Part shown: piece by piece, positions 11,065-24,890 of the stretch
How the letters are laid out: every line of letters begins with the position of its first letter
Numbering within the stretch: the stretch's first letter is position 1
Notes under the pieces: model-generated
The model's database searches: none
The model's input: only the letters and a program-made list of their open reading frames with translations
What the model was told of the DNA's origin: nothing
Position numbers and translations under genes: made by a program
Assembly (NCBI GenBank): GCA_964036315.1
Contig: OZ038510.1
Location: forward strand, 79,581,349-79,645,348
DNA: 64,000 nt
Reading direction: 5' to 3'
Origin: Acanthosepion esculentum
Lineage: Eukaryota; Mollusca; Cephalopoda; Sepiida; Sepiidae

Positions 11065-11364
11065 GATGCGATGGATAAATTGTCTAAATAACGCAAAAAG
11101 TAAAATAACACTTACATCTCATTTTAACAGATATATTTACCAAAGTTTTACAAAAATATCTTGAAATTCTAAAGAATAAATTTATTCAATAAAATCTCCA
11201 TTGCCTTCAGCTATGGCTTCCAGACGATTTCGAGATCTCCGGCAACTCTTCTCGACGGTCTCCATGTTTAAATTGGTGAATGCTGCCATAATCCTTGCTT
11301 TCAGTTCAACTTTGGTGTTACAAAGAATTTTGTTCGTCTCTCACTCAACGGTGCCCCACACATA
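11063..11364 (-). mobile_element. Second mariner family, 3' end with transposase C-terminus
   Basis: The terminal repeat reads gggatgcgatggataaattg after the (AT)n tract. The minus strand at 11,182-11,364 encodes YVWGTVE, then a stop, then ETNKILCNTKVELKARIMAA and FTNLNMETVEKSCRRSRNRL, ending EGNGDFIE and a stop. This is the C-terminal end of a mariner-type transposase (the YYVWG block that follows the third catalytic Asp). The 5' two-thirds are missing, replaced at 11,365 by the repeat block. It is unrelated at the family level to the element next door. Confidence 0.75.
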
Positions 11365-11620
11365 GTAATGAACCGAACGATAGGCGAACATATTTAATCT
11401 TGTTGAGGAGAAAAATCTTCAGACGAAGACGTTAGAGACGTTAAAAGTATAGAATTGAAGTAGACTTTATAAAGAACCGGAAACCCAATCCTAAACAGGA
11501 AACAAGTGACAAGCATCAACTCCTGTTCAAAAGACCGGGGAGGAGTGTGAACCGGACGATAGGTAAACCTATCTACTCTTACTGAGGAAAAATAAAATGT
11601 TTAAAATAAAAAATAAAATA

Positions 11621-11651
<31 letters not shown>

Positions 11652-12345
11652 TAATGAATAAATTTCAAGAGTTTAGGCGGAGACGTTAAAAATATAGAGT
11701 TGAAGTAGACTTTAGAAGGAACTGGTAACCCAATCCTAAACAGGGAACAAGGGATAATCCTCTACTCTTATTCAAAAGGCCGGGAAGGAAGGTCGACCGG
11801 ATGACGGGTGAACCTATTGAGGAAAAAAAATACCGTAATTCCCCATGTATAATACGCCTCCATCGTTAATACGCACACCTAAAACTATGCTGAAAGTGTG
11901 GGAAAATGCTTCTATTCCTGCATAATACGCACCCTTTATTTGGTAATCAAACCTCATTGTACCTCTCCTTTTCATTACGGCCAGCGTTTCCTACACTTGT
12001 TTTTTAAAAAAATGTTTATCAACATACAATAATATAATTCTAATTTAGTTTTATGACAATTGTTATTTTATTTTACGGCAATTTTTTTCTAGCAGTGCAT
12101 AATACGCGCCCCTGATTTTGCTTATTATTTTCTAGAAAAAAATGCGTATAATGCATGGGGAATTACAGTAGATATTAAATAACAATTCAGAGTTTAGGCG
12201 GAGACGTTAGAATTAGAGAATTGAAGTAGATTTTAGAAGCAACAGGAAACTCTATCCTAAACAGGTAACAAGGGATAATCCTCTACTCCTGCCCGAAAGA
12301 AGCGGAGGAGTGTGAACTGGGCGATACGTGAACCGAGATACTCCT
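11365..12345 (+). repeat. Degenerate ~180-bp direct repeats
   Basis: Three to four imperfect copies share tttaggcggagacgtta, ttgaagtagactttagaag, cccaatcctaaacagg, aacaagggataatcctctac and gaaccggacgataggtgaacc. The last word recurs at about 11,371, 11,549, 11,798 and 12,313. An (AAT)n run interrupts the second copy (about 11,620-11,660), and a MITE sits between the second and third (11,832-12,172). No coding potential is seen. Confidence 0.8.
11832..12172. mobile_element. MITE with ~25-bp terminal inverted repeats, TA target
   Basis: The left end reads TA-CCGTAATTCCCCATGTAT. The right end, read in reverse, is TA-CTGTAATTCCCCATGCAT. So this is a ~340-bp element with near-identical inverted termini and a TA target duplication. 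The interior repeats aatacgc-type words and has no ORF, as expected of a Tc1/mariner/pogo-type non-autonomous element. It is nested inside the repeat block at 11,365-12,345. Confidence 0.8.
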
Positions 12346-13220
12346 ATTTATTATTTGCCGATTTACTTTTTATTATTACGTGGACTAATGTATAAGTATC
12401 GTAATGGTTATCAATGCGGTCAGTGGAATCGGCGGACATGGTTCAAACCGCTGCATAGTCTGTTGAATTCACTATCGCACTAATTGGAATCAGTCTATTT
12501 TTCTATCGCTATGGGTTAAATAGAAGTTAGTACTCGGCCCTAGACAGTTGGATAGTGACCAATCTAAGTGAAAAACAAATTCCAAAATGTGGAGTAGGAA
12601 GCGAGTTAAACTAATTTTTCACCAAGACATCATCGCAATTCACAAATATTAAAAGAAAAGTTAATCTGCGGGAAATTCGCGCTCGGCAGTGATCTTACAC
12701 TAAAAAGACGACTGAAGTATTAAATAGGAATAGATGCCTGTCGATTTAAATGTTTAAAAAAAAAACGGCGTTCATGTTGTATCCGAAGAGCGTGTCCTCG
12801 TCCTCGTCGGGGACAAAATATTTTATACTCTACAACCCCTTTCCTAGGGACGAAACGTTGCAAGCGTCTCGTTGCTATGTCGCGATTTTCATGGAAAGCG
12901 TTCCTAAGTCCTGCCATTTCTAACGTTCACGGCTAGGACACGGCATAGCACGAACATTGTTGCGAACGACGCTCATTCCCTTTCGTATTTCACTGGTGAC
13001 AGGTAAATTGAAATGGAAAAGCTTTTTTACCCAAGAACCGTTGATTTCAGGAAACGATTCCCAGGAAAATGCATCCCCGAACACTGTAATCTTAACCTGC
13101 ATTATAAACTACAATGCATCATTTTATATACTTAGCAATTTTCACCGCTGCGTTGCTGGCTGGATGTATTGGCCTATTTTCTGAAAAAAAGAAAATGGCT
13201 GTTTATTGGATTAAAAAGTT
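12346..13220. other. Anonymous DNA before the 130-bp array
   Basis: No supported gene. A tRNA-like word (catggttcaaaccgctg at about 12,428-12,445) lacks a matching A-box. Several 60-75-codon open frames around 12,720-13,180 have no recognisable domains and overlap on both strands. The satellite grades in from about 13,221. Confidence 0.45.
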
Positions 13221-16200
13221 ACTGACGTCGATTTCTCTTCGGTGTCGCCATTTAGGTTTCGATCTGATATTCTGAAATATCGATTAAACTTAGCAGTACT
13301 CAGCAACATACGATATGATAAAAAATATTGCAAATCAATAACTATAAAGATACGGATTCGGATATCTCTTCGATGTCGCAATTTTGGCTTCGATCAAATA
13401 TTCTACATTATCGATTAATCTAAGAAGCTCACAGCAACATAAGATATGATAAAAATATTGCAAATTATTAACTATTAAAATACAGACATGTATTTCTATT
13501 CGGGGTCGCCATTTTGATTTCGATCAGATACACTGCAACATCGATTAATCTAATAAGCCCCCGGCAACATACAATATGGAAAAATATTGCAAATTAATAC
13601 CTATAAAGATACGGACACAGATTTTTCTTCGGTGTCAATATTTTGGTTTCGATCAGATACACTGCAATATCGATTAATATAAGCATCTCCCAGCAACATA
13701 CGATATGTCAAAAATATTGCAAATTAATACCTATAAAGATACGGACACGGATTTTTCTACCGTGTCACCATTTAGATTTCAATCAGATACCCTGCAATAT
13801 CGATTAATCTAACCAGCTTCCAGTAACATACAATAAGATAAAAATATTGCAAATTAATAACGATAAGGAAAGGGACACGGATTATTCTTGGGGGTCACCA
13901 TTTGGATTTCGATCAGATACTCGGCAATATCGATTAATATAAGCAGCTCACAGCAACATACAATATGATAAAAATATTGCAAATTAATAACTATAAAGAT
14001 ACGGACAGGCATATCTCTTCGGTGTCGCCATTTTGGTTTCGATCAGATACTCTGCAATATCGATTAATCTAAGCAGCTCCCAGCAACATACAATATGATA
14101 AAAATATGGCAAATTAATAACTATGAAGATACGGACAGGCATATCTCTTCGGTGTCGCCATTTTAGTTTCGATCAGATACTCTGCAATATCAATTAATCT
14201 AAGAAGCTCCCAGCAACATACAATATGATAAAAATATTGAAAATTAATAACTATAAAGATACGGACAGGCATATCTCTTCGGTGTCGCCATTTTGGATTC
14301 GATCAGATACCCTGCAATATCGATTAATCTAAGCAGCTACCAGCAACATACAATATTATAAAAATATTGCAAATTAATAACTATAAAGTTGCGGACAGGC
14401 ATATATCTTCGGTGTCGCCATTTTGGTTTCGATCAGATACTCTACAATATCGATTAATCAAACAGCTCCCAGCAACATACAATATGATAAAAATATTGCA
14501 AATTAATAACTATAAAGATACGGACAGTCAAATCACTTCGGGGTCGCCATTTTGGTTTCGATCAGATACTCTGCAATATCGATGAATCTAATCAGCTCCC
14601 AGCAACATACAATATGATAAAAATATTGCAAATTACTAACTATAAAGATACGGACAGTCAAATCACTTCGGTGTCGCCATTTTGGTTTCGATCAGATACT
14701 CTGCAATATCGATGAATCTAATCAGCTCCCAGCAACATACAATATGATGAAAATATTGCAAATTACTAACTATAAAGATACGGACAGTCAAATCAGTTCA
14801 TTGTCGCCATTTTGGTTTCGATCAGATACGCTGCAATATCGATGAATCTAATCAGCTCCCAGCAACATACAATATGATAAAAATATTGCAAATTACTAAC
14901 TATAAAGATACGGACAGTCAAATCACTTCGGTGTCGCCATTTTGGTTTCGATCAGATACTCTACAATATCGATTAATCAAACAGCACCCAGCAACATACA
15001 ATATGATAAAAATATTGCAAAATAATAACTATAAAGATACGGACAGGCATATATCTTCGGTGTCGCCATTTTGGTTTCGATCAGATACACTGCAATATCG
15101 ATTAATATAAGCAGCTCCCAACCACATACAATATTATAAAAATATTGCAAATTAATTACTATAAAGATACGGACAGTCAAATCACTTCGGTGTCGCCATT
15201 TTGGTTTCGATCAGATACTCTGCAATATCGATTAATCTAATCAGCTCCCAGCAATATACAATATGATAAAAATATTGCAAATTAATAACTATAAAGATAC
15301 GGACAGTCAAATCACTTCGGTTTCGCCATTTTGGTTTCGATCAGATACTCTGCAATATCGATGAATCTAATCAGCTCCCAGAAACATACAATATGATAAA
15401 AATATTGCAAATTACAAACTATAAAGATACGGAAAGTCAAATCACTTCGGTGACACCATGTTGGTTTCGATCAGATACTCTGCAATATCGATGAATCTAA
15501 TCAGCTCCCAGCAACATACAATATGATGAAAATATTGCAAATTACTAACTATAAAGATACGTACAGTCAAATCAGTTCATTGTCGGCATGTTGGTTTCGA
15601 TCACATACTCTGCAATATCGATGAATCTAATCAGCTCCCAGCAACATACAATATGATAAAAATATTGCAAATTACTAATTATAAAGATACGGACAGTCAA
15701 ATCACTTCGGTGTCGCCATTTTGGATTCGATCAGATACCCTGCAATATCGATTAATCTAATCAGCTCCCAGCAACATACAATATGATAAAAATATTGCAA
15801 ATTACTAACTATAAAGATACGGACAGTCAAATCAGATCGGTGTCGCCATGTTGGTTTCTATCAGATACTCTGCAATATCGATGAATCTAAGCAGCTCCCA
15901 GCAACATACAATATGATAAAAATATTGCAAATTACTAACTATAAAGATACGGACAGTCAAATCACTTCGATGTCGCCATTTTGGATTCGATCAGATACCC
16001 TGCAATATCGATTAATCTAATCAGCTCCCAGCAACATACAATATGATAAAAATATTGCAAATTACTAACTATAAAGATACGGACAGTCAAATCACTTCGG
16101 TGTCGCCATTTTGGATTCGATCAGATACCCTGCAATATCGATTAATCTAATCAGCTCCCAGCAACATACAATATGATAAAAATATTGCAAATTACTAACT

Positions 16201-17029
16201 ATAAAGATACGGACAGTCAAATCACTTCGGTGTCGCCATTTTGGATTCGATCAGATACCCTGCAATATCGATTAATCTAATCAGCTCCCAGCAACATACA
16301 ATATGATAAAAATATTGCAAATTACTAACTATAAAGATACGGACAGTCAAATCACTTCGGTCTCGCCATTTTGGATTCGATCAGATACACTGCAATATCG
16401 ATTAATCTAATCAGCTCCCAGCAACATACAATATGATAAAAATATTGCAAATTACTAACTATAAAGATACGGACAGTCAAATCACTTCGGTGTCGCCATT
16501 TTGGATTCGATCAGATACCCTGCAATATCGATTAATCTAATCAGCTCCCAGCAACATACAATATGATAAAAATATTGCAAATTACTAACTATAAAGATAC
16601 GGACAGTCATATGTCTTCGGTGTCGCCATTTTGGATTCGATCAGATACCCTGCAATATCGATTAATCGAATCAGCTCCCAGCAACATACAATATGATAAA
16701 AATATTGCAAATTACTAACTATAAAGATACGGACAGTCAAATCACTTCGGTGTCGCCATTTTAGTTTCGATGCGATACTCTGCAATATCGATTAATCTAA
16801 GCAGCTCCCAGCAACATACAATATGATAAAAATATTGCAAATTAATAACTATAAAGATACGGACAGTCAAATCACTTCGGTGTCGCCATTTGGGTTTCGA
16901 TCAGATACTCTGCAGTATCGATGAATCTAAGCAGCTCCCAGCAACATACAATATGATAAAAATATTGCAAATTAATAACTATAAAGATACGGACAGTCAA
17001 ATCACTTCGGTGTCGCCATTTTGGATTCG

Positions 17030-20000
17030 ATCAGATACCCTGCAATATCGATTAATCTAATCAGCTCCCAGCAACATACAATATGATAAAAATATTGCAA
17101 ATTACTAACTATAAAGATACGGACAGTCAAATCACTTCGGTGTCGCCATTTTGGTTTCGATCAGATACACTGCAAGATCGATTAATCTAAGGAGCTCCCA
17201 GCAACATACTATATGATAAAAATATTGCAAATTACTAACTATAAAGATACGGACAGACATATCTCTTCGGTGTCGCCATTTTGGTTTCGATCAGATACTC
17301 TGAAATATCGATTAATATAATCAGCTCCCAGCAACATACAATATGATAAAAATATTGCAAATTACTAACTACAAAGATACGGACAGTCAAATCACTTCGG
17401 TGTCGCCATTTTGGATTCGATCAGATACTCTGCAATATCGATTAATCTAATCAGCTCCCAGCAACATACAATATGATAAAAATATTGCAAATTACTAATT
17501 ATAAAGATACGGACAGTCAAATCACTTCGGTGTCGCCATTTTGGATTCGATCAGATACTCTGCAATATCGATTAATCTAATCAGCTCCCAGCAACATACA
17601 ATATGATAAAAATATTGCAAATTACTAAATATAAAGATACGGACAGTCAAATCACTTCGGTTTCGCCATTTTGGATTCGATCAGATACTCTGCAATATCG
17701 ATTAATCTAATCAGCTCCCAGCAACATACAATATGATAAAAATATTGCAAATTACTAACTATAAAGATACGGACAGTCAAATCACTTCGGTGTCGGCATT
17801 TTGGTTTCGATCAGATACTCTGCAATATCGATGAATCTAATCAGCTCCCAGCAACATACAATATGATAAAAATATTGCAAATTACTAACTATAAAGATAC
17901 GGACAGTCAAATCACTTCGGTGTCGCCATTTTGGATTGGATCAGATACTCTGCAATATCGATTAATCTAATCAGCTCCCAGCAACATACAATATGATAAA
18001 AATATTGCAAATTACTAACTATAAAGATACGGACAGTCAAATCACTTCGGTGTCGCCATTTTGGTTTCGATCAGATACGCTGCAATATCGATGAATCTAA
18101 TCAGCTCCCAGCAACATACAATATGATAAAAATATTGCAAATTACTAACTATAAAAATATCGGACAGTCAAATCACTTCGGTGTCGCCATTTTGGTTTCG
18201 ATCAGATACACTGCAAGATCGATTAATCTAAGGAGCTCCCAGCAACATACTATATGATAAAAATATTGCAAATTACTAACTATAAAGATACGGACAGACA
18301 TATATCTTCGGTGTCGCCATTTTGGTTTCGATCAGATACTCTGCAATATCGATTAATATAATCAGCTCCCAGCAACATACAATATGATAAAAATATTGCA
18401 AATTACTAACTACAAAGATACGGACAGTCAAATCACTTCGGTGTCGCCATTTTGGTTTCGATCAGATACGCTGCAATATCGATGAATCTAATCAGCTCCC
18501 AGCAACATACAATATGATTAAAATATTGCAAATTCATAATTATAAAGATACGGACAGTCAAATCACTTCGGTGTCGCCATTTTGGATTCGATCAGATACT
18601 CTGCAATATCGATGAATCTAATCAGCTCCAAGCAACAAACAATATGATAAAAATATTGCAAATTACTAACTATAAAGATACGGACAGTCAAATCACTTCG
18701 GTGTCGCCATTTTGGATTGGATCAGATACTCTGCAATATCGATTAATCTAATCAGCTCCCAGCAACATACAATATGATAAAAATATTGCAAATTACTAAC
18801 TATAAAGATACGGACAGTCAAATCACTTCGGTGTCGCCATTTTGGTTTCGATCAGATACGCTGCAATATCGATGAATCTAATTAGCTCCCAGCAACATAC
18901 AATATGATAAAAATATTGCAAATTACTAACTATAAAGATACGGACAGTCAAATCACTTCGGTGTCGCCATTTTGGTTTCGATCAGATACACTGCAATATC
19001 GATTAATCTAAGGAGCTCCCAGCAACATACTATATGATAAAAATATTGCAAATTACTAACTATAAAGATACGGAGAGACATATCATTTCGGTGTCGCCAT
19101 TTTGGTTTCGATCAGATACTCTGCAATATCGATGAATCTAAGCAGCTCCCAGCAACATACAATATGATTAAAATATTGCAAATTAATAATTATAAAGATA
19201 CGGGCAGTCAAATCACTTCGGTGTCGCCATTTTGGATTCGATCAGATACTCTGCAATATCGATTAATCTAATCAGCTCCAAGCAACATACAATATGATAA
19301 AAATATTGCAAATTACTAACTATAAAGATACGGACAGTCAAATCACTTCGGTGTCGCCATTGTGGTGTCGATCAGATACTCTACAATATCGATTAATCTA
19401 AGCTGCTCCCAGAAACATAAAATATGATAAAAATATTGCAAATTAATAACTATAAAGATACGGACAGTCAAATCACTTCGGTGGCGCCATTTTGGATTCG
19501 ATCAGATACTCTGCAATATCGATTAATCTAATCAGCTCCCAGCAACATACAATATGATAAAAATATTGCAAATTGCTAACTATAAAGATACGGACAGTCA
19601 AATCACTTCGGTGTCGCCATTTTGGATTCGATCAGATACTCTGCAATATCGATTAATCTAATCAGCTCCCAGCAACATACAATATGATAAAAATATTGCA
19701 AATTACTAACTATAAAGATACGGACAGGCATATATCTTCGGTGTCGCCATTGTGGTTTCGATTACATACTCTACAATATCGTTTAATCTAAGCAGCTCCC
19801 AGCAACATACAATATGATAAAAATATTGCAAATTAATAACTATAAAGATACGGACAGTCAAATCCCTTCGGTGTCGCCATTTTGGTTTCGATCAGATACT
19901 CTGCAATATCGATGAATCTAAGCAGCTCCCAGCAAAATACAATATGATAAAAATATTGCAAATTAATAACTATAAAGATACGGACAGGCATATCTCTTCG

Positions 20001-20090
20001 TTGTCGCCATTTTGGTTTCGATCAGATACTCTGCAATATCGATTAATCTAAGCAGCTCCCAGCAACATACAATATGATAAAAATATCGCA
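17030..20090 (+). repeat. Higher-order block of the 130-bp array, copy 1
   Basis: Rare unit variants in this block recur in the same order 8,440 bp downstream (about 25,470-28,530). Examples are the unit with GCAAGATCG at 17,171; GTGTCGGCATT at 17,791; tgattaaaatattgc at 18,516; ggtggcgcc at 19,480; and the unit with attacatactctacaat at 19,760. This shows a kilobase-scale duplication, not unit-by-unit turnover. Confidence 0.8.
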
Positions 20091-20999
20091 AATTAATAAC
20101 TATAGAGTTACGGACAGGCATATCGCTTCGGTGTCGCCATTTTGGTTTCGATCAGATACTCTGCAATATCGATTAATCTAATCAGCTCCCAGCAACATAC
20201 AATATGATAAAAATATTGCAAATTACTAACTATAAAGATACGGACAGTCAAATCACTTCGGTGTCGCCATTTTGGATTCGATCAGATACTCTGCAATATC
20301 GATTAATCTAATCAGCTCCAAGCTACGTACAATATGATAAAAATATTGCAAATTACTAACTATAAAGATACGGACAGTCAAATCACTTCGGGGTCGCCAT
20401 TTTGGTTTCGATCAGATACTCTGCAATATCGATTAATCTAAGAAGCTCCCAGCAACATACAATATGATAAAAATATCGCAAATTAATAACTATAAAGATA
20501 CGGACAGGCAAATCACTTCGGTGTCGCCATTTTGGATTCGATCAGATACTCTGCAATATCGATTAATCTAATCAGCTCCCAGCAACATACAATATGATAA
20601 AAATATTGCAAATTACTAACTATAAAGATACGGACAGTCAAATCACTTCGGTGTCACCATTTTGGTTTCGATCAGATACTCTGCAATATTGATGAATCTA
20701 ATCAGCTCACAGCAACATACAATATGATAAAAATATTGCAAATTAATAACTATAATGATACGGACAGGCATATCTCTTCGTTGTCGCCATTTTGGTTTCG
20801 ATCAGATACTCTGCAATATCGATTAATCTAAGCAGCTCCCAGCAACATACAATATGATAAAAATATTGCAAATTACTAACTATAAAGATACGGACAGTTA
20901 AATCACTTCGGTGTCGCCATTTTGGTTTCGATCAGATACTCTGCAATATCGATTAATCTTAGCTGCTCCCAGAACATACAATATGATAAAAATATTGCA

Positions 21000-23900
21000 A
21001 ATTACTAACTATAAAGATACGGACAGTCAAATCACTTCGGTGTCGCCATTTTGGATTGGATCAGATACTCTGCAATATCGATTAATCTAATCAGCTCCCA
21101 GCAACATACAATATGATAAAAATATTGCAAATTACTAACTATAAAGATACGGACAGTCAAATCACTTCGGTGTCGCCATTTTGGTTTCGATCAGATACGC
21201 TGCAATATCGATGAATCTAATTAGCTCCCAGCAACATACAATATGATAAAAATATTGCAAATTACTAACTATAAAGATACGGACAGTCAAATCACTTCGG
21301 TGTCGCCATTTTGGTTTCGATCAGATACACTGCAATATCGATTAATCTAAGGAGCTCCCAGCAACATACTATATGATAAAAATATTGCAAATTACTAACT
21401 ATAAAGATACGGACAGACATATTTTTTGGTGTCGCCATTTTTGTTTCGATCAGATACTCTGCAATATCGATGAATCTAAGCAGCTCCCAGCAACATACAA
21501 TATGATTAAAATATTGCAAATTAATAATTATAAAGATACGGACAGTCAAATCACTTCGGTGTCGCCATTTTGGATTCGATCAGATACTCTGCAATATCGA
21601 TTAATCTAATCAGCTCCAAGCAACATACAATATGATAAAAATATTGCAAATTACTAACTATAAAGATACGGACAGTCAAATCACTTCGGTGTCGCCATTG
21701 TGGTTTCGATCAGATACTCTACAATATCGATTAATCTAAGCTGCTCCCAGAAACATAAAATATGATAAAAATATTGCAAATTACTAACTATAAAGATACG
21801 GACAGTCAAATCACTTCGGTGTCGCCATTTTGGATTCGATCAGATACTCTGCAATATCGATTAATATAATCAGCTCCAAGCTACGTACAATATGATAAAA
21901 ATATTGCAAATTACTAACTATAAAGATACGGACAGTCAAATCACTTCGGGGTCGCCATTTTGGTTTCGATCAGATACTCTGCAATATCGATTAGTCTAAG
22001 AAGCTCCCAGCAACATACAATATGATAAAAATATCGCAAATTAATAACTATAAAGATACGGACAGGCAAATCACTTCGGTGTCGCCATTTTGGATTCGAT
22101 CAGATACTCTGCAATATCGATTAATCTAATCAGCTCCCAGCAACATACAATATGATAAAAATATTGCAAATTACTAACTATAAAGATACGGACAGTCAAA
22201 TCACTTCGGTGTCGCCATTTTGGTTTCGATCAGATACTCTGCAATATTGATGAATCTAATCAGCTCACAGCAACATACAATATGATAAAAATATCGCAAA
22301 TTAATAACTATAAAGTTACGGACAGGCATATCGCTTCGGTGTCGCCATTTTGGTTTCGATCAGATACTCTGCAATATCGATTAATCTAATCAGCTCCCAG
22401 CAACATACAATATGATAAAAATATTGCAAATTACTAACTATAAAGATACGGACAGTCAAATCACTTCGGTTTCGCCATTTTGGATTCGATCAGATACTCT
22501 GCAATATCGATTAATCTAATCAGCTCCAAGCTACGTACAATATGATAAAAATATTACTAACTATAAAGATACGGACAGTCAAATCACTTCGGGGTCGCCA
22601 TTTTGGTTTCGATCAGATACTCTGCAATATCGATTAATCTAAGAAGCTCCCAGCAACATACAATATGATAAAAATATCGCAAATTAATAACTATAAAGAT
22701 ACGGACAGGCAAATCACTTCGGTGTCGCCATTTTGGATTCGATCAGATACTCTGCAATATCGATTAATCTAATCAGCTCCCAGCAACATACAATATGATA
22801 AAAATATTGCAAATTACTAACTGTAAAGATACGGACAGTCAAATCACTTCGGTGTCGCCATTTTGGTTTCGATCAGATACTCTGCAATATTGATGAATCT
22901 AATCAGCTCACAGCAACATACAATATGATAAAAATATTGCAAATTAATAACTATAATGATACGGACAGGCATATCTCTTCGTTGTCGCCATTTTGGTTTC
23001 GATCAGATACTCTGCAATATCGATTAATCTAAGCAGCTCCCAGCAACATACAATATGATAAAAATATTGCAAATTACTAACTATAAAGATACGGACAGTT
23101 AAATCACTTCGGTGTCGCCATTTTGGTTTCGATCAGATACTCTGCAATATCGATTAATCTTAGCTGCTCCCAGAACATACAATATGATAAAAATATTGCA
23201 AATTACTAACTATAAATATACGGACAGTCAAATCACTTCGGTGTCGCCATTTTGGTTTCGATCAGATACTCTGCAATATCGATTAATCTAAGCTTCTCCC
23301 AGCAATATACAATATGATAAAAATATTGCAAATTACTAACTATAAAGATACGGACAGACAAATCACTTCGGTGTCGCCATTTTGGTTTCGATCAGCTACT
23401 CTGCAATATCGATTAATCTAAGCAGCTCCAAGCAACATACAATATGATAAAAATATTGCAAATTACTAACTATAAAAATATCGGACAGTCAAATCACTTC
23501 GGTGTCGCCATTTTGGATTCGATCAGATACTAAGCAATATCGATTAATCCAATCAACTCCCAGCAACATACAATATGATAAAAATATTGCAAATTACTAA
23601 CTATAAAGATACGGACTGTCAAATCACTTCGGTGTCGCCATTTTGGTTTCGATCAGATACTCTGCAATATCGATGAATCTAAGCAGCTCCCAGCAACATA
23701 CAATATGATAAAAATATTGCAAATTGCTAACTATAAAGATACGGACAGTCAAATCACTTCGGTGTCGCCATTTTGGTTTCGATCACATACTCTGCAATAT
23801 CGATGAATCTAATCAGCTCCCAGCAACATACAATATGATAAAAATATTGCAAATTAATAACTATAAAGATACGAAAAGGGATTTCTCCGCGGTATCGCCA

Positions 23901-24890
23901 TTTTGGATTCGATCAGATACTCTGCAATATCGATTAATCTAAGCAGCTCCCAGCAACATACAATATGATAAAAATATTGCAAATTACTAACTATAAAGAT
24001 ACGGACAGTTAAATCACTTCGGTGTCGCAATTTTGGTTTCGATCAGAAACTCTGCAATATCGATTAATCTAAGCTGCTCCCAGAACATACAATATGATAA
24101 AAATATTGCAAATTACTAACTATAAAGATACGGACAGTCAACTCACTTCGGTGTCGCCATTTTTGTTTCGATCAGATACTCTGCAATATCGATTAATCTA
24201 AGCTTCTCCCAGCAATATACAATATGATAAAAATATTGCAAATTACTAACTATAAAACTACGGACAGACAATTGACTTCGGTGTCGCCATTTTGGTTTCG
24301 ATCAGATACTCTGCAATATCGATTAATCTAATCAGGTCCCAGCAACATACAATATGATAAAAATATTGCAAATTAATAACTATAAAGATACGGACAGGCA
24401 TATCTCTTCGGTGTCGCAATTTTGGATTCGATCAGATACTCTGCAATATCGATTAATCTAAGAGGCTCCCAGCAACATACAATATGATAAAAATATTGCA
24501 AATTAATAAATATAAAGATACGGACAGGCATATCTCTTCGATGTCGCCCTTTTGGTTTCGATCAGATACTCTGCAATATCGATTAATCTAAGCTGCTCAC
24601 AGCAACATAAAATATGATAAAAATATTGCAAATTAATAAATATAAAGATACGGACAGGTATATCTCTTCGGTGTCGCCATTTTGTTTGGGATCAGATACT
24701 CTGCAATATCGATTAATCAAACAGCTAACAGCAGCATACAATATGATAAAAATATTGCAAATTAATAAATATAAAGATACGGACAGGCATATCTCTTCGG
24801 TGTCGCCATTTTGGTTTCGATCAGATACTTTGCAATATCGATTAATCTAATCAGCACCCAGCAACATACAACATGATAAAAATATTGCAA
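21000..24890 (+). repeat. Higher-order block of the 130-bp array, copy 2
   Basis: This block matches about 27,100-31,780. The offset is 6,101 bp at first (ttggattgga at 21,051; attttttggtgtcgcc at 21,421; agaaacataaaatatg at 21,750). It steps to 6,751 bp after about 21,850, because the downstream copy has five extra units (27,880-28,530). It then becomes 6,758 bp (agggatttctccgcggta at 23,877) and 6,888 bp near 24,540, where one further unit was duplicated. These steps are insertions or deletions of whole units plus a few bases. Confidence 0.8.

Noticed and set aside
12428..12445. tRNA-like word catggttcaaaccgctg
   Set aside because: A lone B-box-like match without A-box, acceptor stem or repeat relatives.
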